Positions 18,201 through 29,562 of a stretch of DNA of 64,000 nt are shown one piece after another. The position numbers and the translations under genes were made by a program. Position 1 is the first letter of the stretch; each line of letters starts with the position of its first letter. Origin of the DNA: DATDAH01 sp963845425 (GTDB taxonomy: Bacteria; Actinomycetota; Acidimicrobiia; Acidimicrobiales; DATDAH01); contig CAWJSC010000017.1 of the NCBI GenBank assembly GCA_963845425.1, positions 124,001 to 188,000 of the forward strand, in the 5' to 3' direction. The notes below the pieces were generated by a model. It saw nothing but the letters and a program-made list of their open reading frames with translations. It searched no databases and was not told where the DNA came from.

Positions 18201-19003
18201 TCGGGCCCGAGCCGGTCGTGCAGCTCGTCGACGCCCTTGTACTTGACGAAGGCCACGACGCCGACGCGGTGCTCGGGCTCGACCTCACCGGTCTGCAGGT
18301 GGCCGCGCAGGCCGACCGGGATGCAGCGCACCACCGCTTCGATCGGAACGGCGCGGCGGGTGCGAGGGCCGACGGGAGCCACCGGCGGCTTGCGCCACTT
18401 CAGGATCCAGCCGTCCCCCTTGGCGACGGTGGCCGCGCCCCGGGGGAGGGCGTCGCGGACGGCGGTGCTGACCACGATCTCCCCGGCGTCGGCCGTGCCC
18501 TCCATCTCGATGGTCCCGGTGGCGCCGGGGCCGGTGATGATCAGCTCCCGGTGGGAGTCGCCCACCAGGTAGGCGTGCATGGTGCCGGTGTGGAGGCCGA
18601 TCGACATCTTCAGCGGTACCCGCCCGACCGAGGTGGCGATCCGAGCCGACTCCCGCAGCGCGGCCCGCATCTCCACCGCGGCCCCGCAGGCCTGCACCAC
18701 GTGTCCGTCGCCGCGGAACAACAGGAGCAGGGCGTCGCCGCCGAACTTGACGAGGTTCCCGCCGCGCTCGTGGGCGAGCGAGATCATCGACCCGAACACC
18801 CGCCGGAGGACCTCGGTCAGCTCCTCGGCGCCGATCCGGCCCCGGGCGGCCAGCTTCTCGGAGAGGTTGGTGAAGCCGGAGATGTCGACGAAGCACATCG
18901 TCGCGTCGAGCTCCCGGTGGAGGGCACCCGGCGTGTCGAGGTCCCATTCCGCGGCGACAGCCGGCACGTAGCGGATCGCCGCACCACCGGTGTCCTCGCT
19001 CAC
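15222..19003 (-). CDS. tandem class III nucleotidyl cyclase / P-loop ATPase / TPR protein (soluble adenylyl cyclase-like)
   Basis: Large cytosolic protein (about 1260 aa). Two cyclase domains come first. C1 (about 30-200) has the metal site: CFVDISGFTNLSEKL and VKFGGDALLLLF. C2 (about 240-420) has VMGDTVNLAARLM, carrying the Asn and Arg of the transition-state site, but lacks the metal Asps; C1 has ITGPGATGTIEME where the Asn-Arg motif should be. One composite active site between C1 and C2 is expected, as in mammalian soluble adenylyl cyclase, which shares this layout. A P-loop ATPase follows (GEVGAGKSRL near 480; VVVVAEDTHWLDD), then TPR-like repeats. A one-base deletion near 15408 shifts the frame; the true C-terminus (ERIDEGIATARRQELVYD...) ends at 15222. 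GTG start with GGGAGCGGG upstream. Confidence 0.85.
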
Positions 19004-19079
19004 CCGCGACCCGCTCCCGGCACGACCACCATTGTGGCGTGCCTCCGGGAGGGTGGTGATCGCGGGTGCTCGACCGGGC

Positions 19080-20873
<1,794 letters not shown>

Positions 20874-21147
20874 GCGACATGCACCGGGCCGACCGTAGCC
20901 AAGCGGGGCCTGCCGGACACCCGAGTCGTTCGCTGTCCCCGTCGATCTCGTGCGCCCCGTGACCGTCCGGTCCCTGGTCCCGGGCCGGTGGCGTGACGAC
21001 CGATGCGGGTCGGGCCCGCCGGTAGGGTCCGCGCCGTCCCGTTCGTCCTGAATGGGCCCGAAAGGCGCATCGCATGACGGCAGTGCTCCCCCGCATGGTT
21101 CGGCTGTTCCTCGTAGCGCGGCTGACGGCCACCGGCGGGACTGACCC

Positions 21148-22527
21148 GTGGAGCGACTGAGCGGGCTGGATGCCAGCTTCCTGTACACCGAGTCGCCCAC
21201 GGTGCATCTCCACACCCTGAAGATCGGGGTGATCGACCCGGCTGCCGCACCGGGTGGGTACGACTTCGAGCGCTTCGTCGACGTCCTCGAGGAGCGGCTC
21301 CCCCTGCTGCCTCCGTTCCGGCGCCGCGTGGTCCGGGTGCCGTTCGGCCTGCACCACCCGGTCTGGATCGAAGACGCCGACTTCGACATCCGTCGTCACG
21401 TGCGCCGGGTCCGCGCCCCCGCCCCGGGCGGGTCCCGGGAGCTGGATGCCTGCATCGCCGAGGTGGCGTCCACCCCGCTGCCCCGCGATCGCCCGCTCTG
21501 GGAGATCTGCGTCGTCGAGGGCCTGGCCGACGGCCGCGTGGGCTTCGTGGCCAAGCTGCACCACGCGGCCGCCGACGGGCTGGCGGCGGCCCGGCTGCTG
21601 GCCAACGTCATGACCCCGAGCGCGGAGAGCTCCGTCGCGGTCCCGACCCCGGCACCGCCTTCCTGGATGGGGGAGCCGGTGCCGGGCCGCCGACGGCTGC
21701 TGGCCGACGCCATCGCCGACCTCGGCCGACTGGCAATGGCCCTGCCCGCGCTGCTGGTCCGCACGCTCGGGCGGTTGCCGGGGGTCCTGCGGGCCCGCCG
21801 CCAGGCGACCGACCCTCCGCCCGGGGCCTTCGCCGGTCCCGCGACGTCCTTCAGCCGTGCGCTGACCGCCCGACGGGCGTTCGCGTCCTGTGCCCTGCCC
21901 CTCGATGACCTCCGGCAGGTCAAGGCCGCCTTCGGCGTCACCATCAACGACGTGGTCCTCGCGTGTGTCGCCGGCGCCCTGCGGGCCCATCTCCTCGCCG
22001 GCGGCGAGCCCGTCGACCGACCGCTGGTCGCTTCCGTGCCGGTGTCGACCGACGCCGCGGACACGTCGCGCCTCATCGGCAACCGGACGTCGAACCTCCT
22101 GACGGCGCTGCGGGTGGACCTGGCCGACCCGGCCGAGCGCCTGCGCGCCACGGGAAGGCTGTCGGCGTCCGCCAAGGCCATCCAGGAGGCCCTCGGCGCC
22201 GAGACGATGGCGCAGTGGGTCGAGTACGCCCCGCCGGTCGTGTTCCGCCTGATCTGGCGCCATCTGGTTCCCCGGATCCGCCGGCCCCCGGTGAACGCCA
22301 TCGTCTCCAACGTCACCGGGCCTCGGGAGCCGCTGTTCATCGCCGGGGCCGAACTGGTGGCGCTGCAGAGCGTCGGTCCGCTGCTGGAGGACGTCGGCCT
22401 GAACGTGACGGTGTGGAGCTACTGCGGCTCGATGCAGGTCGCGGTCCTGTGTTGTCCCGACACGCTGCCGGACCCCTACGTCATCACCGACGGCATGCGC
22501 GCCGCCCTCGCTGAGCTCCTGGCCTGA
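21148..22527 (+). CDS. WS/DGAT-type acyltransferase
   Basis: Bifunctional wax ester synthase/diacylglycerol acyltransferase family (459 aa). The catalytic HHxxxDG motif is present as KLHHAAADGLAA, and the family start LSGLDASFLYTES and the PLWE motif (RPLWEICVVEGL) are visible, as is the C-terminal NVTGPREPLFIAGAE segment. Such enzymes transfer fatty acyl groups from CoA to diacylglycerol or alcohols for storage lipid. GTG start, no clear ribosome site. A DosR-like palindrome follows 25 bases after the stop and belongs to the next gene. Confidence 0.9.
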   Translation: MERLSGLDASFLYTESPTVHLHTLKIGVIDPAAAPGGYDFERFVDVLEERLPLLPPFRRRVVRVPFGLHHPVWIEDADFDIRRHVRRVRAPAPGGSRELDACIAEVASTPLPRDRPLWEICVVEGLADGRVGFVAKLHHAAADGLAAARLLANVMTPSAESSVAVPTPAPPSWMGEPVPGRRRLLADAIADLGRLAMALPALLVRTLGRLPGVLRARRQATDPPPGAFAGPATSFSRALTARRAFASCALPLDDLRQVKAAFGVTINDVVLACVAGALRAHLLAGGEPVDRPLVASVPVSTDAADTSRLIGNRTSNLLTALRVDLADPAERLRATGRLSASAKAIQEALGAETMAQWVEYAPPVVFRLIWRHLVPRIRRPPVNAIVSNVTGPREPLFIAGAELVALQSVGPLLEDVGLNVTVWSYCGSMQVAVLCCPDTLPDPYVITDGMRAALAELLA

Positions 22528-22551
22528 GGTCGCGCCGGCCGCGAGCGGGTA

Positions 22552-22565
22552 GGGCCATTGGCCCC
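22552..22565 (+). promoter_or_regulatory. DosR-like palindrome GGGCC-ATTG-GCCCC
   Basis: Exact fit to GGGNC-N4-GNCCC, 36 bases before the leader ORF and 92 bases before the solute-binding protein start. One of five such sites in the window. Confidence 0.5.
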
Positions 22566-22600
22566 TGGCCCGGGTCGCGCGGTCGGGGGAAGATGGCGCG

Positions 22601-22660
22601 ATGGCACCCGTCACCGACCTGTTCCGTCCGTACCTGCGCCTGCGCGCGGTCGAGCCATGA
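22601..22660 (+). CDS. 19-residue leader ORF coupled to the solute-binding protein
   Basis: ATG GCA CCC ... encodes MAPVTDLFRPYLRLRAVEP and ends in a TGA that overlaps the downstream start as ATGA. GGGGGAAG lies eight bases upstream as ribosome site. The downstream lipoprotein gene has no ribosome site of its own, so the short ORF may load ribosomes onto it. Too short to judge by codon use; coding status is inferred. Confidence 0.35.
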   Translation: MAPVTDLFRPYLRLRAVEP

Positions 22661-24039
22661 TCCCCCGTCGGGTCGTGCTGGCCGTGGCCGTCGTCGGCGC
22701 GCTCCTCGGGGCCGCCTGCTCGGGCGACCGGGGCGTGGACGAGTCGGGCGGGTTGGGCGCGGGCGTCGAGGCCACGGCCTCCGCCGAGGAGGCCGGCGCG
22801 GGCGACTTCGGCGACCTGGCCGGCGTCTGCGGCCCGAACGAGGGCGGCGGCGCGGTCGCCGACGCCGGGCCCGAGGAGATCCAGGGGATCTCCGAGGACA
22901 CCATCACGCTGGGCACCGTGGCCGATCCGGGCTTCGAGGGCCGCCCCGGCCTGAACCAGGAGATCTTCGACACCGCCGAGGCCTTCGTCGCGTGGTGCAA
23001 CGCCGCGGGTGGCATCAACGGCAAGGAGCTCGAGCTCAACCTCCACGACGCCGCCATCACCGAGTACCAACCCGTGATGGCCGAAGCCTGCGCCCAGGAC
23101 TTCGCCATCGTCGGGTCCGGTGCCGTCCAGGACAACTTCTGGGCCACGACCGGCGCGGCGTGTGACCTCATCGACATCGCCGGGTTCTCGGTCACCCCCG
23201 AGAAGGCGGGACTGGCCGGCCAGGACCCCATCGAGGCCCGCTCGGTCCAGCCCGTCCCCAACGCGGGCGACCGCTTCCAGGCCGGCGCGTTCCTGATGGT
23301 CGGCGAGGCCGCCCCGGAGGCCCAGGACCGAGCGGGCATCGTGTTCGGCGACCTGGACACCCTCATCTTCCGGAAGGACCAGGTGATCGACGCCCTCGAG
23401 CAGGTCGGGTACACGTTCGTCCACGAGTCGTCCTACAACCTCCTCGGCGAGTCCAACTGGGGTCTCTTCGCCGCCGCCCTCGACCAGGACCAGGTGGAGT
23501 ACCTGCACTACGTCGGGGAAGGCGAGAACTTCGCGCTGCTCGCCCAGGCCATGGACGAGGTCGGTTACCGCCCCGAGCTGATGCTCATGGAGACCAACCT
23601 CTATGACGAGGGCTGGGTCGAGGCGGCGGGGGCCTCGGCCGAGGGGGTGTTCGTGCGCACGGTCTTCTGGCCCTTCGAGGAGGCCGACCAGAACCCGGCC
23701 ACCCAGCAGTACCTGGACCTCCTGGAGGCCCAGGGGGGCAAGGTCGCCCAGCTCGGGGTCCAGGCCATGTCGGCCTGGCTGCTCTTCGCCCAAGCGGCCC
23801 GGGACTGCGACCGGGCCGACGACCTGACCCGCAGCTGCGTGCTGGAGGCGGCCGCCTCGGTGACGGACTGGACCGGCGGTGGGCTGCACGCGCCGACCGA
23901 GCCCGGGACCAACGAGCCCACGCCGTGCACGATCGTCCTCCAGGTCCAGGACGGCGAGTTCACCCGTTACGCCCCCGACGAGGGTTATGACTGCGGTGAG
24001 GAGAGCGACCAGCCCTACGTGGTCGAGATCGACGCCTGA
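22657..24039 (+). CDS. ABC transporter substrate-binding lipoprotein (branched-chain amino acid type)
   Basis: Extracytoplasmic solute-binding protein (460 aa) of the Leu/Ile/Val-binding type-1 periplasmic fold. Signal peptide with lipobox LLGAACSG, so Cys near residue 20 would carry the lipid anchor. The mature protein begins with acidic, Gly-rich linker, then ITLGTVADPGFEGRPG and AFVAWCNAAGGINGKELEL, a classic start of this family. No permease or ATPase genes are adjacent, so the transporter partners lie elsewhere. The start is fixed by the ATGA overlap with the leader ORF and by the signal peptide. Possible control by the DosR-like box at 22552. Confidence 0.85.
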   Translation: MIPRRVVLAVAVVGALLGAACSGDRGVDESGGLGAGVEATASAEEAGAGDFGDLAGVCGPNEGGGAVADAGPEEIQGISEDTITLGTVADPGFEGRPGLNQEIFDTAEAFVAWCNAAGGINGKELELNLHDAAITEYQPVMAEACAQDFAIVGSGAVQDNFWATTGAACDLIDIAGFSVTPEKAGLAGQDPIEARSVQPVPNAGDRFQAGAFLMVGEAAPEAQDRAGIVFGDLDTLIFRKDQVIDALEQVGYTFVHESSYNLLGESNWGLFAAALDQDQVEYLHYVGEGENFALLAQAMDEVGYRPELMLMETNLYDEGWVEAAGASAEGVFVRTVFWPFEEADQNPATQQYLDLLEAQGGKVAQLGVQAMSAWLLFAQAARDCDRADDLTRSCVLEAAASVTDWTGGGLHAPTEPGTNEPTPCTIVLQVQDGEFTRYAPDEGYDCGEESDQPYVVEIDA

Positions 24040-24206
24040 CCGTTGACGGCAGGTGGCGGCCGGCGTCGGGCCCCACCCCGCCGCTCGTCGCCGGCTCCTG
24101 GGCCGGCCTCCGCGGGTGATGACCGGACCGGCGCCCTCCTGGCTGACCCCTCCGGCGGGCTGAGGTCGCTTACGCTCTCGCCCTCGTCCCTACAGGAGCA
24201 GGCGGC

Positions 24207-26535
24207 ATGACCCAGCCCCGGACGGTGCCCACCGGCACCGGCCCCATGAGCGAACCGCGCGGCGTGATCGTCTGGGCCCTGGCGGGCGTGGCCGCGGTGG
24301 GGACGGTCCTCGCGGGCGCGGAACCGACGGCGTCGCCCGTGACCGACGTCCTGGTAAACGGGGCGGTCACCGTGCTCGTGGTCGTCCTCTCCTCGCGGGC
24401 GAGCCCGTGGACATGGGTCCTCATGGCCGGCGTGGCCGCGGCCGGAGCCGACGGGCCCGGCCCGACCCTGGCCGGGGTCACTGCCCTCGTGGGCGCCTTC
24501 GCGGCGATCGCCTTCGACCGCCACGACCGATTCATCGGTGCCGCCGTGGGCGCCCTCGCCGTCCAGGGGCTGTTCCGCCTACCGGGGTGGGAGCCCCAGG
24601 GTCTGGCCACCGCGATGGCCGTGGCCGCCGTCGTCCCGGTGCTCGTCTCGGGCTTCCGGCGCAGCGAGGCCACCGTGCGCCGTCGTCTCGCCGTCGGAGC
24701 CGTCGTCGCCACCGTCGTCGCGCTCGCGTGCTCCGCTCTGGCCGTGGTGGTCGCCGTCGGGCAACGCTCGACCCTCCAGGAGGGCATCGACCGGGCCCGC
24801 GCCGGCCTGCGGGCCGCCGAAGCCGGTGACACGGGCGAGGCCACGACGCTGCTCCGCGAGGCCGAGCGGGCGTTCGGGGACTCCGCCGACGCCCTCGGGG
24901 CCCCCTGGATGGCACCCGCGGCGGCCGTCCCCGTGGTCGGCCAGAACGTGGATGCGCTGGCGGTCGCGGCCGAGCAGGGCACCGAGCTCGCGGCCACGGC
25001 TGCCGACGCGCTGGTCGACGCCGATCTGGAGGAGCTGCGGTTCGACGACGGCGTGCTGGACCTCGAGCAGGTCGCGTCGTTCGGGCCCCCGCTGGACCGG
25101 TCGGCCACCGCGCTGCACGCCGCCCTCGACGACCTCGCGGCGGTGAACTCGTCGTGGCTGCTGCCGCCGGTCGGGGACCGGTACCGCACCTTCAGCGCGG
25201 AGCTGACCGATGCGGCCGCGGATGCCGAGGTGGCCGTCGAGGCCGTCGCCCTGGCCCCCGCACTCTTCGGCGGCGAGGGCGATCGTCGGTACCTGATCCT
25301 GTTCACCACACCCGCCGAGATGCGGGGCCTGGGCGGATTCGTGGGCAACTACGGCGAGCTCACCGCGGTCGACGGCGACGTCGAGCTCACCCGCTCCGGT
25401 CGCGTCAACGACGTGAAACCCGCCGTCGGCGCCCCCCCGTGGACCATCACCGGCCCCGCCGACTACGTCGAGCGTTGGGGTCGGTACGAGGTCGGGAGGT
25501 ACGTGCAGGACACGACGTACTCGCCGGACTTCCCCTCGGTGGCCCAGGTCTGGGAGGAGATGTACCCGCAGATGCCGGGCGGGGGAGCCGTCGACGGCGT
25601 CATCGTCGTGGACCCTTACGCCCTCGCCGCTCTCATGACCTTCACCGGCCCCATCGTGGTCCCCGGTTACGACACACCGCTCACGTCGGAGAACGCGGCC
25701 GACATCCTCCTCCGCGAGCAGTACCTCACCTTCGCCCAGGACAACGAGCAGAGAATCGACTTCCTCGACGACGTGACCCGCCTGACCTTCGAGGCCCTCA
25801 CCACCGGTGACCTGCCCGGGCCCAGAGAGGTCACCGAGGTCCTCGGGCCCATGGTCGCCCAGGGGCGGTTGCTGGTCCACAGCGTCACGCCGGGCGAACA
25901 GGACTTCTTCACCGGGATCGACCTCGACGGCGCCCTGCCGGAGGTCGACGGCGACTTCCTCTCGGTCACCACCCAGAACTCCGGCAACAACAAGATCGAC
26001 ATCTTCCTCCACCGCCGGATCCGCTACGACGTCCGCTACGACCCGGACACCGGTCGGGTGGAGGCCGATGTCACGGTGACCCTCCGCAACGACGCACCGG
26101 CGTCCGGCCTGCCCAACTACGTGATCGGGAACCGGGACACCACCCGGATCCCGCCCGGAGCCAACCAGATGTATCTCTCCGTGTACACACCCTGGGACAT
26201 CGTCGACGCCACTCTCGGTGGGCGACCCATACCGGTCGAACACGCCGAGGAGCTCGACCGTTTCGCCTACGCGCACCACCGTGCAGGTCCCCTCCGGCGG
26301 AACGAGGACGCTCGAGTTCCGCCTCCTCGGCTTCACTGATCCGGCCGTCGACTACCGACTGACGTTCGCGCCGCAGCCCCTCGTCCACCGCGACGACTTG
26401 ACCGTCTCCGTGGAGCCCGCCGACGGGTGGTCGGTGTGTGGCGTCGACGGTTTCACCGACGACGGTTCGGGAGCGGGGGTGACCGTCGAGCCAGAGGAGG
26501 ACGCGAGATGGACGGTCGAGTTCTGTCCTCAGTGA
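24207..26535 (+). CDS. DUF4012 membrane protein (frameshift near 26275)
   Basis: Membrane protein (about 775 aa if intact). Several hydrophobic helices fill residues 20-190 (alternating Ala/Val/Leu runs between Arg-rich turns), then a long extracytoplasmic part that carries the DUF4012 hallmark AEMRGLGGFVGNYGELTAVD. The family is often found with cell-surface polysaccharide genes in Gram-positive bacteria; no biochemical role is known to me. An extra base near 26275 breaks the frame; the C-terminus continues as VQVPSGGTRTLEFRLLGF to the stop at 26535. ATG preceded by AGGAG. The LPxTG mini-protein follows 76 bases downstream. Confidence 0.75.
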
Positions 26536-26554
26536 CGTCGCCCGCCTTACATGC

Positions 26555-26584
26555 TTGCGCCGGCCCCCGTCGAACCGCTACAGT
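26555..26584 (+). promoter_or_regulatory. promoter of the LPxTG mini-protein
   Basis: TTGCGC (26555-26560) and TACAGT (26579-26584) are separated by 18 bases, a reasonable -35/-10 pair. Transcription would start near 26591, just ahead of GGGAGGG and the ATG at 26612. Confidence 0.5.
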
Positions 26585-26611
26585 AACTGAAAGTCCTTGG
26601 GAGGGAATCCA

Positions 26612-26914
26612 ATGAAGAAGCTCATTCTCGGTGGTGCGATAGTCCTGTTCGCCCTGCTCGCCTTCAGCGGGTCGGCATCGGCCCAGGCCGTTGGCCAGGT
26701 CTACTGCGGCCCGACCGTCGGGTACGCCGACGTCTGCCCTGACAACATCGAGCGCCCCTCTGGCGACGTGGATCCCGCCGCGGTCGCCGCCCTGCCCCGG
26801 ACCGGTTCCGACAGCAGCATGCCATTGGCCCGTGCCGCCGTCGTGCTCATCGGTGTCGGCGCCGCGATGACGATCCTCGCCAATCGTCACCGCCTCCAGC
26901 GCGTCCCCTCCTGA
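26612..26914 (+). CDS. LPxTG-type cell-surface mini-protein
   Basis: Only 100 aa. Signal peptide MKKLILGGAIVLFALLAFSG with cleavage after SASA; a short mature region of about 40 residues with two Cys (YCGPTVGYADVC); then a full sortase sorting signal: LPRTG, a hydrophobic stretch (ARAAVVLIGVGAAMTILA) and a basic tail (NRHRLQR). Sortase would cleave between Thr and Gly and attach the protein to the envelope. The ribosome site GGGAGGG is strong. The displayed part is so short that a structural or enzyme-recruiting role, perhaps with the DUF4012 protein upstream, is more likely than catalysis. No sortase gene is in the window. Confidence 0.75.
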   Translation: MKKLILGGAIVLFALLAFSGSASAQAVGQVYCGPTVGYADVCPDNIERPSGDVDPAAVAALPRTGSDSSMPLARAAVVLIGVGAAMTILANRHRLQRVPS

Positions 26915-26919
26915 ACCTG

Positions 26920-26936
26920 GCCACCGTCCCGGTGGC
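26920..26936 (+). terminator. possible hairpin terminator after LPxTG gene
   Basis: GCCACC (26920-26925) pairs with GGTGGC (26931-26936) across GTCCC, six bases after the stop codon. No U-tract follows, so this is weak. The rest of the gap up to 27057 shows nothing recognisable. Confidence 0.3.
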
Positions 26937-27057
26937 AACCACATCGCCCTAGCCGGGTGGTACCGGTCCCCCGTTCGCGCGGCTGATTCGGGGCTGCGGT
27001 CGAGCCGGGGTCGATCCGACGGCTCGATCGACGGCACCCTGACCCCCCGTTGATCGG

Positions 27058-27676
27058 TCAGGCGGCGGTGGTCGCCGGGCCGGTGCCGACGTGGCGCTCG
27101 TGGCGCTGGGTCACGAACCGGAAGAGGCGGAGGCCCTCGGGCCAGGCGCGGGGGCCGCAGACCGGCCTTGAGCCAGAGGTGGTCGAGGAAGTCCTCGGGA
27201 TGAGGGACCTGCTCCCAGACGCTGGGGAGGAACAGGCCCCGGCGCCGGCCGGCCTCGACCACCAGGCCGTCGTGGCCGGGGCGCAGGACCTCGAGGAGCT
27301 CGGTCCGGGACCGCACCGGGACGGGGGTGAGCGGCGACAGCAGCGACAGCTCGATGGTCAGGTGCGCACGATCCTCCGGGCGCAGGGCAGGTAGGCGGGG
27401 ATCCTCGAAGGCGGCGGACAGGGCCAGGCGGGCGACGGCGTGGCCCAAGGGCTCGTGACCCTCGATCGTGCCGATGCAGCCGTTGAGCCGGCCGGCGACG
27501 GTGAGGGTGACGAACGCCCCGGTCGGCCGGTGCAGTTCGTCGGGCAGGGACCCCAGCGCCGGCAGGGCCAGGGGTCGGCCGGCCAGTGCGTCCTCCAGGG
27601 TCACCGCCGCGATGTCGAGCAGCGCCTCGGCCTCGACCGGCGAGACGGCGGGCTCAGGTGAGGGCGAAGGATCCAT
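27058..27676 (-). CDS. AMMECR1-domain protein of the AmmeMemoRadiSam system (frameshift near 27152)
   Basis: AMMECR1 fold, about 205 aa. Diagnostic segments are TGAFVTLTVAGRLNGCIGTI and EDPRLPALRPEDRAHLTIEL, then VWEQVPHPEDFLDHLWLKAG. One base is off near 27152; in the shifted frame the protein ends RLFRFVTQRHERHVG... at the TGA at 27058. It starts at ATG 27676 inside the 3' end of the Memo gene (23-base overlap), so the two are translationally linked. Family function is unknown; the triad with Memo and a radical SAM enzyme is conserved in many bacteria and archaea. Confidence 0.8.
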
Positions 27677-28460
27677 ACCCGACCACCCTCTCCTTGTCGC
27701 CGGCGGTGTCGCCGGAGGTCCGCCGGTCGACCTCCTCGACCGTGAGGTGCCGCTCGTCGGCCACCCGCAGCAGCCCGCGCAGGGGCCGGGCCCCACAGGC
27801 GTCCCGGTCGCCGATGACCTCGGGGCGCCGGGCCACGACGGCGGCCGCCGTGCGGGCGTCGAGGGCCACCGCCTCGTCGTGGCGGTGGTAGTGCGACAGA
27901 TCGGTGCTGACCACGACGAGGGTCTCGGGCCCGCCCCAGAGCACCTCGAGGGCGGCGGCGACCTCCTCGGTGGTGGCGTCGCCCACGACGACGGGGACCA
28001 GCGTGATCTCGTCCAGCACGGTCTGCAGGAAGGGGACCTGGACCTCGAGGCTGTGCTCGGGGGCATGGGGCCGGTCGTCGACGACGACGAAGGGGAGGTG
28101 GGCCAGGTCGTCGGCGGCCGAGTGGTCGACCGGCACGAGGCCGAGCGGCGTGGCCCAGGCATCGGCGCTGCTCAGGGCCAGCCCCCGGAGGAACATCCGG
28201 TGGCTCGGCCCGAGGAGGACGACCCGGCGGATCGACCCGCGGGCGGGCGCCACCCGGGCGTAGGCACTGGCCGCGATCGGGCCGGAGTAGACGTAGCCGG
28301 CGTGGGGCACGACGAGGGCCCGGGGCACGGCGGCGTCCGGGGCGGGGCGGACGGCCCCGCCGAACGACCGGCGGATGGTCTCGGCCAGCACCGCCGGATC
28401 GGCCGGGTAGAAGGCACCCGACACCGCGGCGGGGCGGACGGTCGTCGGTCGGGTGGTCAC
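27654..28460 (-). CDS. Memo-family protein of the AmmeMemoRadiSam system
   Basis: 268 aa, MEMO1-like fold related to extradiol dioxygenases. Conserved metal-site segments: VVPHAGYVYSGPIAASAYA, LLGPSHRMFLRGLAL, EHSLEVQVPFLQ and STDLSHYHRHDEA; the His and Cys residues that bind iron or copper in human MEMO1 can be matched to the His of GPSH and EHSLE and the Cys in GDRDACG. Start is a GTG overlapping the radical SAM gene stop (GTGA). Predicted to act with the radical SAM enzyme and the AMMECR1 protein in one still undefined reaction. Confidence 0.87.
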   Translation of the reverse strand: MTTRPTTVRPAAVSGAFYPADPAVLAETIRRSFGGAVRPAPDAAVPRALVVPHAGYVYSGPIAASAYARVAPARGSIRRVVLLGPSHRMFLRGLALSSADAWATPLGLVPVDHSAADDLAHLPFVVVDDRPHAPEHSLEVQVPFLQTVLDEITLVPVVVGDATTEEVAAALEVLWGGPETLVVVSTDLSHYHRHDEAVALDARTAAAVVARRPEVIGDRDACGARPLRGLLRVADERHLTVEEVDRRTSGDTAGDKERVVGYGSFALT

Positions 28461-29548
28461 GGGGTCCCTCGCCGGCCCATGACGACCGGTAGCCGGGTGG
28501 TGCCCCACTCCCCGGCGGGGCCGTCGAACACGCCGGGCAACGTGGTGCCGCAGGTGCCGCAGGCGCCGGCGTCGTCGAGGCCGTAGGCGCCGATCGTGTA
28601 CCAGTCCCGCTCGATCACCCGGCTGCCACACCCCGGGCAGTAGGTGCTCTGGCCGTCCGCGTCATGGACGTTGCCCACGTACGGCGTGGCGCACCCCGTT
28701 GTCGAGGGCGATGCGTCGGGCCCGGGCCAGGGTCGCCGGCGGTGTCGGCGGACGGTCGACCAGGCGGTAGTCGGGGTGGAAGGCGGTGAAGTGCATGGGC
28801 ACGTCGGGACCGAGGTGCTCGACCACCCAGGTGGTCATCTCGTCCAGCTCGGCGTCGCTGTCGTTGAGGCCGGGGATGAGCAGGGTGGTGAGCTCCAGCC
28901 AGACGTCGGTCTCGTGGCGGAGGTACTCGAGGGTCTCGAGCACCGCGCCGAGCTCGGCGGCGCAGGTGTGCCGGTAGAAGTCCTCGGTGAAGCCCTTGAG
29001 GTCGATGTTGGCGGCGTCGAGGTGACCGAAGAGCTCGGCCCGCGGCTCGGGGTTGATGTAGCCGGCGGTCACCGCGACGGTGGCCAGGCCGAGGTCGTGA
29101 CAGGCGTCGGCCACGTCGACGGCGTACTCGAGGAAGATCGTCGGGTCGTTGTAGGTGAAGGCCACGCTGCGGCAGCCCGAGGTCGCGGGCGGTGCGGGCG
29201 ATGGCCTCCGGCGACGCTTCGTCGGCCAGCGTGTCGATCTCCTTGGACTTGGAGATGTCCCAGTTCTGGCAGAACCGGCAGGCCAGGTTGCAGCCGGCGG
29301 TGCCGAAGCTGAAGATCGCGGTGCCGGGCAGGAAGTGGTTGAGGGGCTTCTTCTCGACCGGGTCGACGCAGAACCCGCTCGAACGCCCGTAGGTCGACAG
29401 CACGATGCCGTCGCCCTCCCGGCCCCGCACGAAGCACACGCCCTGCTGGCCGTCCCGCAGCTTGCAGGCCCGGGGGCACACGTCGCACTGGACGCGACCG
29501 TCGTCGAGGGTGTGCCAGTGGCGTGGTGGGGACGGTGAAGCGGTCCAC
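28457..29548 (-). CDS. amrS: AmmeMemoRadiSam radical SAM protein (frameshifts near 29525, 29172, 28688)
   Basis: Radical SAM enzyme (about 363 aa when read through three one-base shifts). N-terminal Cys-rich segment (CPRACKLRDGQQGVC), then the radical SAM cluster motif CxxxCxxC in GTAGCNLACRFCQNWDISK, the barrel (FTYNDPTIFLEYAVDVADAC, ANIDLKGFTEDFY, MHFTAFHPDYRL) and a C-terminal zinc-ribbon-like part (TYCPGCGSRV; ACGTCG). All three pieces match the same family, so errors in the sequence are likelier than decay. GTG at 29548 lies eight bases after TAGACT, so the operon mRNA is probably leaderless. First gene of amrS-Memo-AMMECR1. Confidence 0.8.
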
Positions 29549-29556
29549 GAGCGGAG

Positions 29557-29562
29557 AGTCTA
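29557..29562 (-). promoter_or_regulatory. -10 box TAGACT (leaderless) of the AmmeMemoRadiSam operon
   Basis: On the minus strand TAGACT ends eight bases before the GTG at 29548. The 250-base gap from here to the alpha/beta hydrolase is AT-richer at its left end (29570-29610) and otherwise holds no recognisable gene. Confidence 0.5.
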
